Shown: positions 15,355-24,386, numbered from the stretch's first letter. The stretch: DNA of 64,000 bases from Halosimplex rubrum (GCF_013415885.1 NZ_CP058910.1:1984001-2048000), one strand, 5' to 3'. The notes: generated by a model not told the origin, from the letters alone. A program made the numbers and translations.

Positions 15355-16578
15355 TCAGGACAGTTCGAGCGGCGCGGCGGCGTAGCGGATCTCGCAGCGG
15401 CCGTCGTCAACGTGCGTCGAGGTCAGCTGCAGCAGTTCCGAGCCGTCGGCCGAGGGAAGCAGCGGCGTCGTCCAGCCGACGGTCCCGTGGCCGGTGTCGA
15501 ACTCGTCGGCGAACGACAGCGGCGCCGCCACCGGTTCCCAGTCGGCGAACTCCGCGAAGTCGGTCGTCGCCAGGAGCGTCCGACCGCTCCCGGGCGCCTG
15601 GCCGCCGTCTTCGGTCCGGAGCGTCTTCGCCGACGCGACGACGGCCCCGTCGGGACCGCCCGACTCGTCGGCCTCGTCGAGACCGCCCGCGGGCGTCCAC
15701 GTGACGTACGGTCCGTTCGTGAGCCGGTGGCCCTCGGCGGTCTCGACGGCCGACCCGAGGGCTTCGGGGTCGCCCCAGTCCCGACCGTCGGGCGAGGTCT
15801 TGACGAAGAGGGCGCCCTCGTGGGTCGGCCCGACGACCTCGAACGTGAGCACGTAGCGGCCGTCCGGCAGGCGCGTGACGACGGGCATCCCCGGTCGGTC
15901 CGCGCCGTTGGGGACGGCCGCGTCGAACACCTCCTCGTCCCAGGTCCGGCCGCCGTCGACCGAGCGCCGGTGGCCGACGAGCTGGTCGTACCCCTCCTCG
16001 CGGTGGCGCTCGTCCGCGAAGTAACAGACGAGTTCGCGGTCGGCGTCCAGCGCGAGTTCGGGTTCCCAGACGGGCGTCTCGTCGGCCTGCGGGACGGCGC
16101 GACCGCCCGCGGCGACCGTGCTGACGTACGACCACGAGCGGCCGCCGTCCTCGCTCGCGTACACGTCGATCTTCGTCCGCGAGCGGTCGTCGGGGATCGA
16201 GTTGCCGGCGGCGAGCACCGTGCCCGCATCCCACGGGCCGACGGCCTCCGGGAGTTCGAACAGGACCGGCTGGTAGCGCAGCCCCCAGCCGTTCTCGGTG
16301 TCCCGTATCGCCGAGAACGCGTCCCACGTCTCGCCGCCGTCCGTACTGCGGTATATCGGGAAGTACGGCCGATCCGCCGGGACGGCCCCGTCGAACTCGT
16401 CGGCGAACGGGTCGGCGCAGTCGGGGTCGGCGCTCGCGTAGTGCTCGAAGGTCGCCAGCAGCGTCTCGCCGTCGGCGTCGTCGTGCAGCAATCGCTCGAC
16501 GCGCGGGTACATGGCTCCCGCGCCCGGCGCGTCCGCCGGCGGCGTGTACAGCGCGTCTCCGTCGCGTGATCGACTCAT
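15355..16578 (-). CDS. Sialidase-fold (BNR/Asp-box repeat) protein
   Basis: A 407-residue six-bladed propeller type protein with Asp-boxes STDGGETW, SEDGGRSW, SVDGGRTW and SPDGRDWG. Hydrophobic blades repeat between them, and the final part carries TPLLPSADGSELLQL. No signal peptide is visible at the chosen ATG 16578, so a secreted role is not supported unless the true start differs. Proteins of this type hydrolyse glycosides or bind sugars; the exact substrate cannot be told. The sugar-linked neighbours (SDR at 16662, Gfo6-like at 17739) make carbohydrate use plausible. Confidence 0.75.
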   Translation of the reverse strand: MSRSRDGDALYTPPADAPGAGAMYPRVERLLHDDADGETLLATFEHYASADPDCADPFADEFDGAVPADRPYFPIYRSTDGGETWDAFSAIRDTENGWGLRYQPVLFELPEAVGPWDAGTVLAAGNSIPDDRSRTKIDVYASEDGGRSWSYVSTVAAGGRAVPQADETPVWEPELALDADRELVCYFADERHREEGYDQLVGHRRSVDGGRTWDEEVFDAAVPNGADRPGMPVVTRLPDGRYVLTFEVVGPTHEGALFVKTSPDGRDWGDPEALGSAVETAEGHRLTNGPYVTWTPAGGLDEADESGGPDGAVVASAKTLRTEDGGQAPGSGRTLLATTDFAEFADWEPVAAPLSFADEFDTGHGTVGWTTPLLPSADGSELLQLTSTHVDDGRCEIRYAAAPLELS

Positions 16579-16661
16579 ACCGGCTCGTCCGCCGCCGGCC
16601 ACATAGAGCCGGGTGATCCGGAGCGGAAAGCTACAAAGGAGTCCGCCGCGGGAGTCGACGT

Positions 16662-17489
16662 ATGGGAACCGCGAACTACGATTTCTCCGACGAGACAGTC
16701 ATCGTGACCGGCGGCACCTCGGGCATTGGCCGCGAGGTCGCGCTGCGCTACGGCGAGGCGGGCGCGACCGTCGTCGTCGCCGACCTGCGCGAGGAACCGA
16801 AAGAGGACGACGTCTCGGCGCCGACGCACGAGGCCATCGAGGACGCCGGCGGCGACGCGACCTTCGTCGAGACGGACGTGTCCGACCCCGAGCAGGTCGG
16901 GTCGGTCGTCGAGGGCGCCCGCGACCTGGGCGGCGTCGACGTGATGGTCAACAACGCCGGCATCTATCGCGAGGCCGCCCTGACCGAGACCGACGCCGAC
17001 GCCTTCGACCAGGTGATGGCGATCAACGTCCGCGGCGTCTTCGCCGGCTGTCGCGCTGCCGCCCGCGACATGCTCGACCGCGGCGTCTCCGGGAACATCG
17101 TCAACACCGCCTCGATCAGCTCCGAGTACGCCCAGCTGGGCCACACGATGTACGACGCATCCAAGGGCGCGGTGATGATGATCACCCGCGTCGCCGCGCT
17201 GGAACTCGCCCGCCACGACATCCGCGTCAACGCCGTCGCACCGGGCATCATCCGCACCACCTTCGGCCAGGGCAACCCCGACTACGACCGCGATATCGGC
17301 GACGGGTTCCTGCTCTCGGACGCCGACCTCCCGGACCTGCGCGACCAGGAGATTGAACCCACCATCCCGATGGGCCGGATGGCGACCCCCGACGAAGTCG
17401 CCGGCGCCTACCTCTTCCTCGCCTCCGAGGACGCCTCCTACGTCAACGGCCACCTGCTGTACGTCGACGGCGGCTATCAGATCATCTGA
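16662..17489 (+). CDS. Short-chain dehydrogenase/reductase (SDR)
   Basis: A 275-residue classical SDR. The dinucleotide motif is TGGTSGIG (residues about 16-23), the acidic Asp after strand two (VVADLREE) favours NAD, and NNAG follows near residue 96. The catalytic set is Ser (NTASISSEY), Tyr and Lys (YDASKG, residues about 164-168). The C-terminal PGIIRT and YVNGHLLYVDGGY are typical of glucose/ribitol-type dehydrogenases. It is divergent from the sialidase-fold gene with 83 bases between. The substrate is probably a sugar or polyol, but this is only inferred from context. Confidence 0.9.
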   Translation: MGTANYDFSDETVIVTGGTSGIGREVALRYGEAGATVVVADLREEPKEDDVSAPTHEAIEDAGGDATFVETDVSDPEQVGSVVEGARDLGGVDVMVNNAGIYREAALTETDADAFDQVMAINVRGVFAGCRAAARDMLDRGVSGNIVNTASISSEYAQLGHTMYDASKGAVMMITRVAALELARHDIRVNAVAPGIIRTTFGQGNPDYDRDIGDGFLLSDADLPDLRDQEIEPTIPMGRMATPDEVAGAYLFLASEDASYVNGHLLYVDGGYQII

Positions 17490-17738
17490 GGACCGTCTTT
17501 TTCGCTCGGGGGTTTCCTCGCTCGCTTCGCTCACGGCTCACTTCGTTCGCCGTTCGCATCGAGGTGCTCCCGTCGGTCGCACCTCGCACCGCTCCCTGCG
17601 GGGAACCCGGCCGGCAAAAACATGGGTGAAAAAGCGCGGCTCGTTCGCTTCGCTCACTCGCCGCGAAGAACCGCGCGCCGCAGGCGCGCGGATGCTCAGT
17701 TGCCTGCGAGGTCCGCCGTCACCACATTTCCGCCCCGC
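17490..17738. repeat. Convergent intergenic region with GC-rich hairpins and short repeats
   Basis: About 250 bases between two convergent genes. It has several copies of a CGCTCGCTTCGCTC-like motif (17518-17535, and a variant near 17641-17658), common between haloarchaeal genes. A perfect stem-loop at 17671-17691 pairs CCGCGCGCC with GGCGCGCGG around a three-base loop. Possibly a transcription end for both strands. No open frame here is convincing. Confidence 0.55.
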
Positions 17739-18809
17739 TTACAGGTCGAGTTCGACGCGCCGGCCGCTCTCGGCGGATTCGTAGAGCGCCTCGATGGTGT
17801 GCATGTCGACCATGCTGTGTTCGCCGTCGGGTTCGGGGTCGAGCCCGCGCTGGAGGTAGTTGGCGAAGTAGTCGAACTCCTCGCGCATCTGGTCGACCGG
17901 TTCCGGTCGGTACTCGCCCTCGATGCCCGGGCCGGACACCCGCAGCACCTTCCGGGTGTTCGGGAAGAACAGCCCCTCGATGGTCAACTCGCCCTCGGTA
18001 CCGACGAACCGGAGGCTGGAGGTCACCGTCGCGCTGTGGGAGACCGTACACGAGGCGAGCTTGCCGTCGGAGAACTCAAGCTGGAACGCTCCGTGCTCGT
18101 CGGTTCCCTCGTAGGCCGGCTGTTCGGACTCCGCGCGGGCGTAGACCGCCTGGGGGTCCTCCTCCAGGATGAACCGGATGGTGTTGGTCGGGTAGATCCC
18201 GATGTCGTTGAGCGTCGTCCCGCCGGCCAGGTCGGGGTCGAACCGCCAGCTGTCCTCGCCGACGGCGTCGAGGATGTTGTCTGACATGTGCCCGACTATC
18301 GAGACGACATCGCCGATGGCGCCGTCCTGGATCAGTTCTCGGGCGCGACGGGCGGCCGGTTCGGTCTGGAGCCGGTAGGCGACCATCAGCGGCACGTCCG
18401 CCTCGCGACAGGCGTCGACGGTCGCACGGGCGTCCTCGACGGTCGCCTCCAGGGGCTTCTCACAGAGGACCGCCTTGTCGTGTTCGGCCGCCGCCTCGAC
18501 GTTGCCGCGATGGAGGCCGTTCGGCGTGCAGATGTACACCGCGTCGTAGGCGTCGGTCGCCGCGCCGTCGGCCCACTCGTCGTAGGTGAGCGTCGCCTCG
18601 ATCCCATCCATGTCGGCCGCCACGTCTTCGGCCTTCTCCGTGCTGGAACTGACCAGCGCCGTCGTCGTGCAGTAGTCGGCGTCTTCGACGGCGGGGATCG
18701 CCTGCTCGCGCGTCCACCACCCGAGTCCGACCATGGCGAACCGGATCGGGTCGGCGTCGGTCGGCTCCTCCCAGTCGCGGGCACTGAAGCTGTCGAGATC
18801 GACTTCCAT
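17739..18809 (-). CDS. gfo6: Gfo/Idh/MocA oxidoreductase, Gfo6-type D-xylose dehydrogenase-like
   Basis: A 356-residue enzyme with N-terminal Rossmann motif FAMVGLGWWTREQAIPAVED, the catalytic loop CEKPLEAT (Lys near residue 120), MVAYRLQTEP, and dimer/substrate part DIGIYPTNTIRF. These stretches, including GWWT and the tail VDMHTIEALYE, closely follow the NADP+-dependent D-xylose dehydrogenase of Haloferax and Haloarcula as I remember it. That enzyme oxidises xylose to xylonolactone, the first step of oxidative pentose breakdown. Other pathway genes are not beside it, so substrate is provisional. Divergent from mvaD. Confidence 0.82.
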   Translation of the reverse strand: MEVDLDSFSARDWEEPTDADPIRFAMVGLGWWTREQAIPAVEDADYCTTTALVSSSTEKAEDVAADMDGIEATLTYDEWADGAATDAYDAVYICTPNGLHRGNVEAAAEHDKAVLCEKPLEATVEDARATVDACREADVPLMVAYRLQTEPAARRARELIQDGAIGDVVSIVGHMSDNILDAVGEDSWRFDPDLAGGTTLNDIGIYPTNTIRFILEEDPQAVYARAESEQPAYEGTDEHGAFQLEFSDGKLASCTVSHSATVTSSLRFVGTEGELTIEGLFFPNTRKVLRVSGPGIEGEYRPEPVDQMREEFDYFANYLQRGLDPEPDGEHSMVDMHTIEALYESAESGRRVELDL

Positions 18810-18944
18810 GCGCGAGGGTTCCTGCCCGCAATAGATAATATTCACGCACGAGATGCCACCGCTGCTACACTCACAGGGGCGACGGAACACTGCCCGACGG
18901 ACCGGAGCCACAACAGCAAAGTGGAGACCCGCGGATTCCCCGGT

Positions 18945-19922
18945 ATGAAGGCGACAGCGAAGGCCCACCCGATCCAGGGGCTGGTCAAGTACCACGGGAT
19001 GCGCGACGAGGAGCTGCGCCACCCCTACCACGACTCCATCAGCCTCTGCACCGCGCCGAGCCACACGAAGACGACAGTCGAGTTCGACCCCGAACTCGAC
19101 GAGGACGAGTACGTCGTCGACGGCGACCCCGTCGAGGGGAGCGGCGCCGACCGCATCCGCACCGTCGTCGACGAGGTGCGCGACCGCGCGGGCGTCGACC
19201 ACCGCGTCCGCTTCGTCTCCGAGAACTCCTTCCCGACGAACATCGGCTTCGGCTCCTCCGCCTCCGGGTTCGCGGCGGCGGCGATGGCCCTCTCGGAGGC
19301 CGCGGGGCTGGACCTCTCGCGGCCGGAGGTATCGGCGATCGCCCGCCGCGGGTCCGCCTCGGCCGCCCGCGCCGTCACGGGCGCCTACTCGCACCTCCGG
19401 ACGGGCACCGACGACGAGGACTGCCGCTCCGAGCGCATCGAGGTCGCCGACGAGCTGGAAGACGACGTGCGTGTCGTCGCCGGGATGGTCCCCAGCTACA
19501 AGGAGACCGACTCCGCCCACGCCGAAGCCGCCGAGAGCCACATGTTCGAGGGGCGGATGGCTCACATCCACGGCCAGATCGCGAAGATGCGCGGCGAACT
19601 CCGCGAGGGCGACTTCGACGCCGCCTTCGAGCGCGCGGAACACGACTCGCTGTCGCTGGCGGCGACGACGATGACCGGGCCCTCCGGGTGGGTGTACTGG
19701 CAACCGCGGACCATCGAGATCTTCAACGCCGTCCGCGAACTGCGCGAGGAAGGCGTCCCCGTCTACTTCTCCGTCGACACCGGCGCCAGCACCTACGTCA
19801 ACACCACCGCCGAACACGTCGACCGCGTCGAGGAGGCCGTCGCCGACTGCGGCGTCGACACCCGCGTCTGGGAGGTCGGCGGTCCCGCCGAAGTTCTGGA
19901 CGAGAGCGAGGCGCTGTTCTGA
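18945..19922 (+). CDS. mvaD: Phosphomevalonate decarboxylase (MvaD)
   Basis: A 325-residue GHMP-superfamily enzyme. N-terminal AKAHPIQGLVKYHGMRDEEL matches the decarboxylase substrate loop, and the phosphate-binding loop is PTNIGFGSSASGFAAAAMAL. The segment SHMFEGRMAHIHGQI and the late YFSVDTGASTYV are family features. In haloarchaea this enzyme acts on phosphomevalonate and yields isopentenyl phosphate, which isopentenyl phosphate kinase then converts to IPP for lipid synthesis. ATG 18945 begins exactly with MKATAKAHP, as in homologues. Length is normal. Confidence 0.92.
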   Translation: MKATAKAHPIQGLVKYHGMRDEELRHPYHDSISLCTAPSHTKTTVEFDPELDEDEYVVDGDPVEGSGADRIRTVVDEVRDRAGVDHRVRFVSENSFPTNIGFGSSASGFAAAAMALSEAAGLDLSRPEVSAIARRGSASAARAVTGAYSHLRTGTDDEDCRSERIEVADELEDDVRVVAGMVPSYKETDSAHAEAAESHMFEGRMAHIHGQIAKMRGELREGDFDAAFERAEHDSLSLAATTMTGPSGWVYWQPRTIEIFNAVRELREEGVPVYFSVDTGASTYVNTTAEHVDRVEEAVADCGVDTRVWEVGGPAEVLDESEALF

Positions 19923-19934
19923 GTCGTCGGGGAT

Positions 19935-20909
19935 TCACTCCGCCCCGTCGTCTTCGCTCGCCCGGACCGACAGCACGGGAACGGAGACGTTGCGCATCGT
20001 CCGTTCGGTCGTGCTCCCCAGCAGCACTCGGTCGAGACCGGTGTGGCCGTGGGTGCCCATGGTCACGAAGTCGACGTCCTCCTCGTCGACGTAGTCGACC
20101 AGCATCGACCCGGGCGACCCCTCGCCGACGTCGGTGACCGCGTCGAGCCCCTCGGCGCGGGCGCGCTCGGCGACGCGTTCGGTCGCCTCCTCGCCGTTCT
20201 CGATCATGGGTTGCAGTAGGTCGCTGCCGACGGTGCCCGCCGTTCCCGCTCCGCCGGCGCCGGCCGCGACGCCCGCGCCGCCCGCGACCGCGCTCACGTC
20301 GACGACGTTGACCGCGTGGACCGTCGCGTCGAAGGCCTCGGCGACGGCGATCCCGTGGTCGACGGCGGCCTCGGCCGCGTCGCTCCCGTCGGTCGGTACC
20401 AGCACGTCGTCGTACCCGAGTGGCGACTCGTCGTCGGTCGCCTCCGCATCGCCGGCCGTCGACTCCTCGCCGGCCGCCGACTCGCCCTCGTCGCTCCTGA
20501 CCGTGACGACCGGAGCCGGCGACTCGCGGACGACCTGCGCGCTCGTGCTGCCGGTGAGCACGCGGTCGATGGCCGACCGGCCGTGCGTCCCGAGGACGAC
20601 GAGGTCGTGGTCGGCGGCGCGGTCGACGATGGTCTCGGCGGGATCACCTTCGACGACGGTCCCGTCGACGGGAACGTCGCCCGCCCGCTCGGTCACGCCG
20701 TCGACGGACCGCCGTGCCTCGGTCTCCAGTCGGTCGAGGAACTCGTCGTCGACGCCGCCGGCGTCGAACGGCCCCGCCGCTTGCGCCGCGTCGACGACGC
20801 CGAGCGCCGTCACGGACGCGTCGAACGCCGCGGCCAGCGCGAGCGCGTGGTCGGCGGCCAGGTCGGCCGTCGCACTCCCGTCGGTCGGCGCGAGGATGGA
20901 CTCGTACAT
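19935..20909 (-). CDS. Universal stress protein with two UspA domains
   Basis: A 324-residue tandem UspA protein. Domain 1 (about 1-140) begins YESILAPTDGSATADLAADHA and carries the ATP-type loop GTHGRSAIDRVLTGSTSAQVV. Domain 2 (about 170-318) begins YDDVLVPTDGSDAAEAAVDHG and has GTHGHTGLDRVLLGSTTERTM. The G-2x-G-9x-G-S/T signature of ATP-binding Usp proteins is present in both. A Gly/Ala-rich loop interrupts domain 2 near residue 215. Cytoplasmic, likely dimeric. A closely similar protein lies at 21490 on the same strand. Confidence 0.9.
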   Translation of the reverse strand: MYESILAPTDGSATADLAADHALALAAAFDASVTALGVVDAAQAAGPFDAGGVDDEFLDRLETEARRSVDGVTERAGDVPVDGTVVEGDPAETIVDRAADHDLVVLGTHGRSAIDRVLTGSTSAQVVRESPAPVVTVRSDEGESAAGEESTAGDAEATDDESPLGYDDVLVPTDGSDAAEAAVDHGIAVAEAFDATVHAVNVVDVSAVAGGAGVAAGAGGAGTAGTVGSDLLQPMIENGEEATERVAERARAEGLDAVTDVGEGSPGSMLVDYVDEEDVDFVTMGTHGHTGLDRVLLGSTTERTMRNVSVPVLSVRASEDDGAE

Positions 20910-20988
20910 ACGCCCGGTTGGGTCGCGAGCCGTTTCAATGACAGGTGGGCGCCGACGCGCCGAGCGTGCCCGTCGAACCGCTCCCGGC

Positions 20989-21417
20989 TCAGACCGCGTC
21001 GCGGCCGTCGAGACTGGCCGTCAGTTGCTGGTGGGTCTCCAGACCGACGTCGAACCGCCGGAGGATCTGCGACTGGTGGTCCGGACAGGCGGTGAGGACG
21101 ACCATCCCGTCCTCGACGGAGACCATCGGACGGCTCGTGTCGTAGCGGGCGTTCCGGCAGGCGGGGCAGGCGACCCCGCCGGCCGGGTAGTGGTCGAGCA
21201 CGCGGGCGGAGTCCTCGGTCGTCAGCCCGCAGATCGTCGAGAAGCGGTCCAGGTGCGTCTCGCAGCTCCTGACCGGGATCGTGAGGTGGTCGAGCAACAG
21301 GAAGGAGACGGTCCGGTCGCTCTCGTCGTCGATCACCGACTGGCAGGCCTCGCAGTCGACGACCGACCGTTCGCCGCGACCGTCCGGTTCCGACCACGGG
21401 AGCTCCTCGTCCGGCAT
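20989..21417 (-). CDS. Uncharacterised zinc-knuckle protein (142 aa)
   Basis: Contains CEACQSVIDD near residue 23, a central CETHLDRF with further C in TICGL, then CPACRNARYD and CPDHQSQILRRF. The pattern of CxxC and CxxH pairs suggests one or two zinc sites in a small cytoplasmic protein. No catalytic motif and no recognised family. It sits between two UspA genes on the same strand with about 70-80 bases on either side, so it may be co-expressed with them. Confidence 0.7.
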   Translation of the reverse strand: MPDEELPWSEPDGRGERSVVDCEACQSVIDDESDRTVSFLLLDHLTIPVRSCETHLDRFSTICGLTTEDSARVLDHYPAGGVACPACRNARYDTSRPMVSVEDGMVVLTACPDHQSQILRRFDVGLETHQQLTASLDGRDAV

Positions 21418-21489
21418 CTACCCCGATCGGAGTCCTCCAGACGGGTAAGTGGTCGGTTGCCGGAATCGGTCCGGCGGGTCGGGTCGAAC

Positions 21490-22374
21490 TCACTCGGAGT
21501 CGGGGTGGACGGCCAGCACCGGCACGGACGACCGGGAGAGGATCCGTTCGGTCGTGCTCCCGAGGAGGACGCGGTCGATCCCGGTCCGGCCGTGGGTCCC
21601 CATCGTCACGAGGTCGACGCTCGCCTCGCCGACGTAGTCGAGCAGGTCGGCGCCCGGGAAACCGTGTTCGACGGCCGTCACCGCGTCGAGCCCCTCGGCG
21701 CGGGCGCGCTCGGCGACGGCCTCGACGGCCGCCTCGCCGGCCTCGGTGTAGCGTTCGAGCTGGCTGGTCGGCGGTTCGACGCCGGAGCCGGCGGCCATCC
21801 CGCTCAGGTCGACGACGTGGACGGCGTGGACGGTCGCGTCGAAGGCGTCTGCGACGGCGAGCCCGTGGTCGACGGCCGCCTCGGCCGCGTCGCTGCCGTC
21901 CGTGGGCACCAGTACGTCGTCGTAGTCGGTGACGAGGTCGGCGTCGGTCTCACGGGCGGTCAGGACCGGTCGCGTCGTCCGCCTGACGACGTAGCGCGCG
22001 ACGCTCCCGAAGACGAGCCGCGAGAGCCCGCGCCGGCCGTGGGTCCCCATCGCGATGGCGTCGAACTCGCCCTCGTCGGCGTACTCGACGATAGCCTTCG
22101 CCGGGTCGCCGTCGACGACGGCCGTCTCCACCGGCACGCGGTCGTCCGCCAGCGCCGCCGTGTCCTCGACCGCCGACTCGGACGTTCCCCGGACGCGCTC
22201 GCGGAACTCGTCGTCGATGCCGCCGGCGCTGAACGCCCCGGCCGCCCGGTTCAGGTCCGCGACGCCGAGTACCGTCACGGTCGCGCCGAACGCCTCGGCC
22301 AGCGAGACGGCGTGGCGGGCCGCTCGCTCGGCGTGTGCGCTGCCGTCGGTCGGCACCAGGATCGTCTCGTACAT
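21490..22374 (-). CDS. Universal stress protein with two UspA domains
   Basis: A 294-residue tandem UspA protein. Domain 1 starts YETILVPTDGSAHAERAARH and has GTHGRRGLSRLVFGSVARYV. Domain 2 starts YDDVLVPTDGSDAAEAAVDHG and has GTHGRTGIDRVLLGSTTERI. Domain 2 is nearly the same as domain 2 of the protein at 19935, which points to a duplication of the whole gene. The ATP-binding glycine pattern is intact in domain 2; in domain 1 the end is FGSVARY, still S-bearing. Cytoplasmic stress-related protein. Confidence 0.9.
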   Translation of the reverse strand: MYETILVPTDGSAHAERAARHAVSLAEAFGATVTVLGVADLNRAAGAFSAGGIDDEFRERVRGTSESAVEDTAALADDRVPVETAVVDGDPAKAIVEYADEGEFDAIAMGTHGRRGLSRLVFGSVARYVVRRTTRPVLTARETDADLVTDYDDVLVPTDGSDAAEAAVDHGLAVADAFDATVHAVHVVDLSGMAAGSGVEPPTSQLERYTEAGEAAVEAVAERARAEGLDAVTAVEHGFPGADLLDYVGEASVDLVTMGTHGRTGIDRVLLGSTTERILSRSSVPVLAVHPDSE

Positions 22375-22495
22375 AGGTGACAGTTCGATCCGGTGGTATT
22401 TGAAACCGAGTGACGGTTCCCGGCGGACGGGGACCGGTCGTCACGCTGGGGGCCGCCGTCAGTGGGCTTTTCTCGATTCGGCCCGCAGTCCCGGC

Positions 22496-23764
22496 ATGCG
22501 CGTCGCCGTCTTCGGCGCCGGATACGCCGGCCTGACACTCGCCCGCAAGCTCGAATCGTCGCTCCCCGAGGCGGTGGACCTCGTCGTCGTCGACGAGGAC
22601 GCCAGCCACCTCGTCCAGCACGAACTCCACCGCGTCGTCCGGCGACCGAACCTGGCCGAGGAGATCGTCGTCGACCTCGACGACGTGCTGGAGCGCGCGA
22701 CCGTCCGCGAGGCGACCGTCACCGACATCGACACCGACGCGGGCGTCGCCGCGCTCGACGAGGGCGGGGACGGCGAGGGCGGCGGAGACAGCGGGGACGG
22801 GACCGCGGAGCTGTCCTACGACGTGGGCGCAGTCTGTCTCGGCGCCGAGACCAACTACTACGACTTGCCCGGCCTCGCGGACCACACGACGCCGCTCAAG
22901 CGACTGGCCGACGCCGAGGCGGTCCGCTCGGACTTCCTCGACGCCGTCGACGCCGGGACGGGCGACGACCCCGCTCGCGTCGTCGTCGGCGGCGCGGGGC
23001 TGTCGGGCGTGCAGGTCGCCGGCGAACTCGCCGCGCTCGCCCGCGACGAGGGCGCCCGCGACGAGGGCGCCCGCGACGCCGTCGAGGTCGTGCTGCTCGA
23101 ACAGGAGGACAGCGTCGCGCCGAACTTCCCCGAGAACTTCCAGCGCGCGGTCCGCGAGGAACTCGACGCCCGCGACGTGCGCGTCGAAACGGGTCGCGCC
23201 GTCGCGAGCGCGGACGAGGAGACCATCAGCTTCGCCGACGGCGCGACGGAGGACTACGACGTGTTCGTCTGGACGGGCGGCATCCGCGGCCCGGACGCCC
23301 TCCGCGGCGAGCGCCCGGTCGTCCGCGGGGACCTGCGCTACGAGGACGGCACCTTCGTCGTCGGCGACGCCGGCCGGGTCGTCGACACCGACGGCGAGGC
23401 CGTCCCCGCCAGCGCCCAGGCGGCCATCCGCGAGGCCGGCGTCGCCGCGGACAACATCGAACGGCTGGTCGACCACGAACTGTCCGGCGAGGGCGGCTTC
23501 GAACCCCGCCTCGACGGCTACCGCTTCGACTCGCTGGGCTGGCTCGTCAGCATCGGCGACGGCGCCATCGCGCAGGTCGGCCCCAAAGTGCTGCGCGGCC
23601 GGTCGGCCAAGGCGCTGAAGACCACCGTCGGCGCCGGCTACCTCTCCAGCGTCGGCGCCGTCGAGAACGCGGCCGACCTCGTGCGGGAGGAGGTGGGGTG
23701 GCCCGACGAGGAATCGGCGCCGGACTCCCCCGGAGCAGACGATTCCGGCCGGATCGAGAAGTGA
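22496..23764 (+). CDS. NDH-2-like FAD-dependent NAD(P)H oxidoreductase
   Basis: A 422-residue flavoprotein with FAD motif VAVFGAGYAGLTLARKL at the N-terminus and a second dinucleotide fold RVVVGGAGLSGVQVAGELA near residue 160. The FAD-closing motif is GTFVVGDAGRVVDTDGEAVPASAQAA. It resembles type II NADH dehydrogenases and sulfide:quinone reductases; the lack of an evident CxxC favours the former. It has no membrane helix and would bind the membrane peripherally, passing electrons to menaquinone. A short repeat (ARDEGARDEGARDA, about 182-195) comes from a 15-base tandem duplication. Confidence 0.85.
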   Translation: MRVAVFGAGYAGLTLARKLESSLPEAVDLVVVDEDASHLVQHELHRVVRRPNLAEEIVVDLDDVLERATVREATVTDIDTDAGVAALDEGGDGEGGGDSGDGTAELSYDVGAVCLGAETNYYDLPGLADHTTPLKRLADAEAVRSDFLDAVDAGTGDDPARVVVGGAGLSGVQVAGELAALARDEGARDEGARDAVEVVLLEQEDSVAPNFPENFQRAVREELDARDVRVETGRAVASADEETISFADGATEDYDVFVWTGGIRGPDALRGERPVVRGDLRYEDGTFVVGDAGRVVDTDGEAVPASAQAAIREAGVAADNIERLVDHELSGEGGFEPRLDGYRFDSLGWLVSIGDGAIAQVGPKVLRGRSAKALKTTVGAGYLSSVGAVENAADLVREEVGWPDEESAPDSPGADDSGRIEK

Positions 23765-23828
23765 CTGAGGCGCGAACGGACGGGTAGTGTTCGGTACAGA
23801 GGAACTACTGAACACTTGTTCCAACGAT

Positions 23829-24386
23829 TCACACGAGCCGAAACAGCGCAATACACCGGTTCCAGTCCGAAGTCTCAGGGCTCGGAACGCTGATTCCTGC
23901 TGTGTACGTCCCTGCATCTACAGTCGCCCTCTCGTTGATAGCGTCTACAACCTCTTCAAACGTCCACGAATGAGTCTTTCCGGGAGCGAGTGTGAGTCGC
24001 CCGTCACCGGCTGTGCGTTTCTTAATCGGGTTCAATCCTGCAGATTTCCTTTTCATGATAGATCATTGATATGGGTTAAACTCCAGTTCGGCCGATGAGT
24101 TGTTGTAAAGCGTCAGGTCAACTGTCCCCGTTGATACGTCCACGGTCGTGTCCGATGGGAGGAGATAGACACTCGCAGTGTCCGTATCAACAGTATGCGA
24201 GCAGACAGCGGGGTTTGGAGCGGAATCATGTGGTGGACAATCGAACTCTGAAAGCGGAGTCGATGTAGGTATCACCCCATTCGGTGAGTCGGTGGTTCGG
24301 TTTTCCGACCCTGTACCACCGCCTGAACAGCCCGTAAATCCGGCCATTGCTGCAGCGATGGCGGCTAACAATCCTCTACGTTTCAT
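23829..24386 (-). pseudogene. Lipoprotein gene broken by in-frame TGA at codon 108
   Basis: Starts MKRRGLLAAIAAAMAGFTGC with lipobox FTGC (Cys20), then a Ser/Thr/Gly linker and a small beta domain (ASVYLLPSDTTVDVSTGTVD). The frame meets TGA at 24063-24065, directly after NPYQ, and then stays open in the same frame for 77 more codons: SIMKRKSAGLNPIKK, then LTLAPGKTHSWTF and a normal end at 23829. In haloarchaeal lipoproteins of this type NPY-x-W is followed by a Lys/Arg-rich strand and then an APG-x-x-x-W strand, so the lost residue is probably Trp (TGG to TGA). Base composition is clearly lower in GC than the neighbours. Confidence 0.7.

Noticed and set aside
20134-22380. 748-codon plus-strand frame opposite the UspA genes
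   Set aside because: Antisense shadow, typical of GC-rich DNA with acidic proteins on the other strand.
24063-24065. TGA as a selenocysteine codon in the lipoprotein gene
   Set aside because: Haloarchaea are not known to use selenocysteine and the protein context favours Trp; no supporting RNA element seen.
23787-24098. 103-codon plus-strand frame opposite the lipoprotein pseudogene
   Set aside because: No ribosome site, Cys/Ser/Arg-rich unlike the proteome, and the opposite strand has a lipobox and family-like strands.
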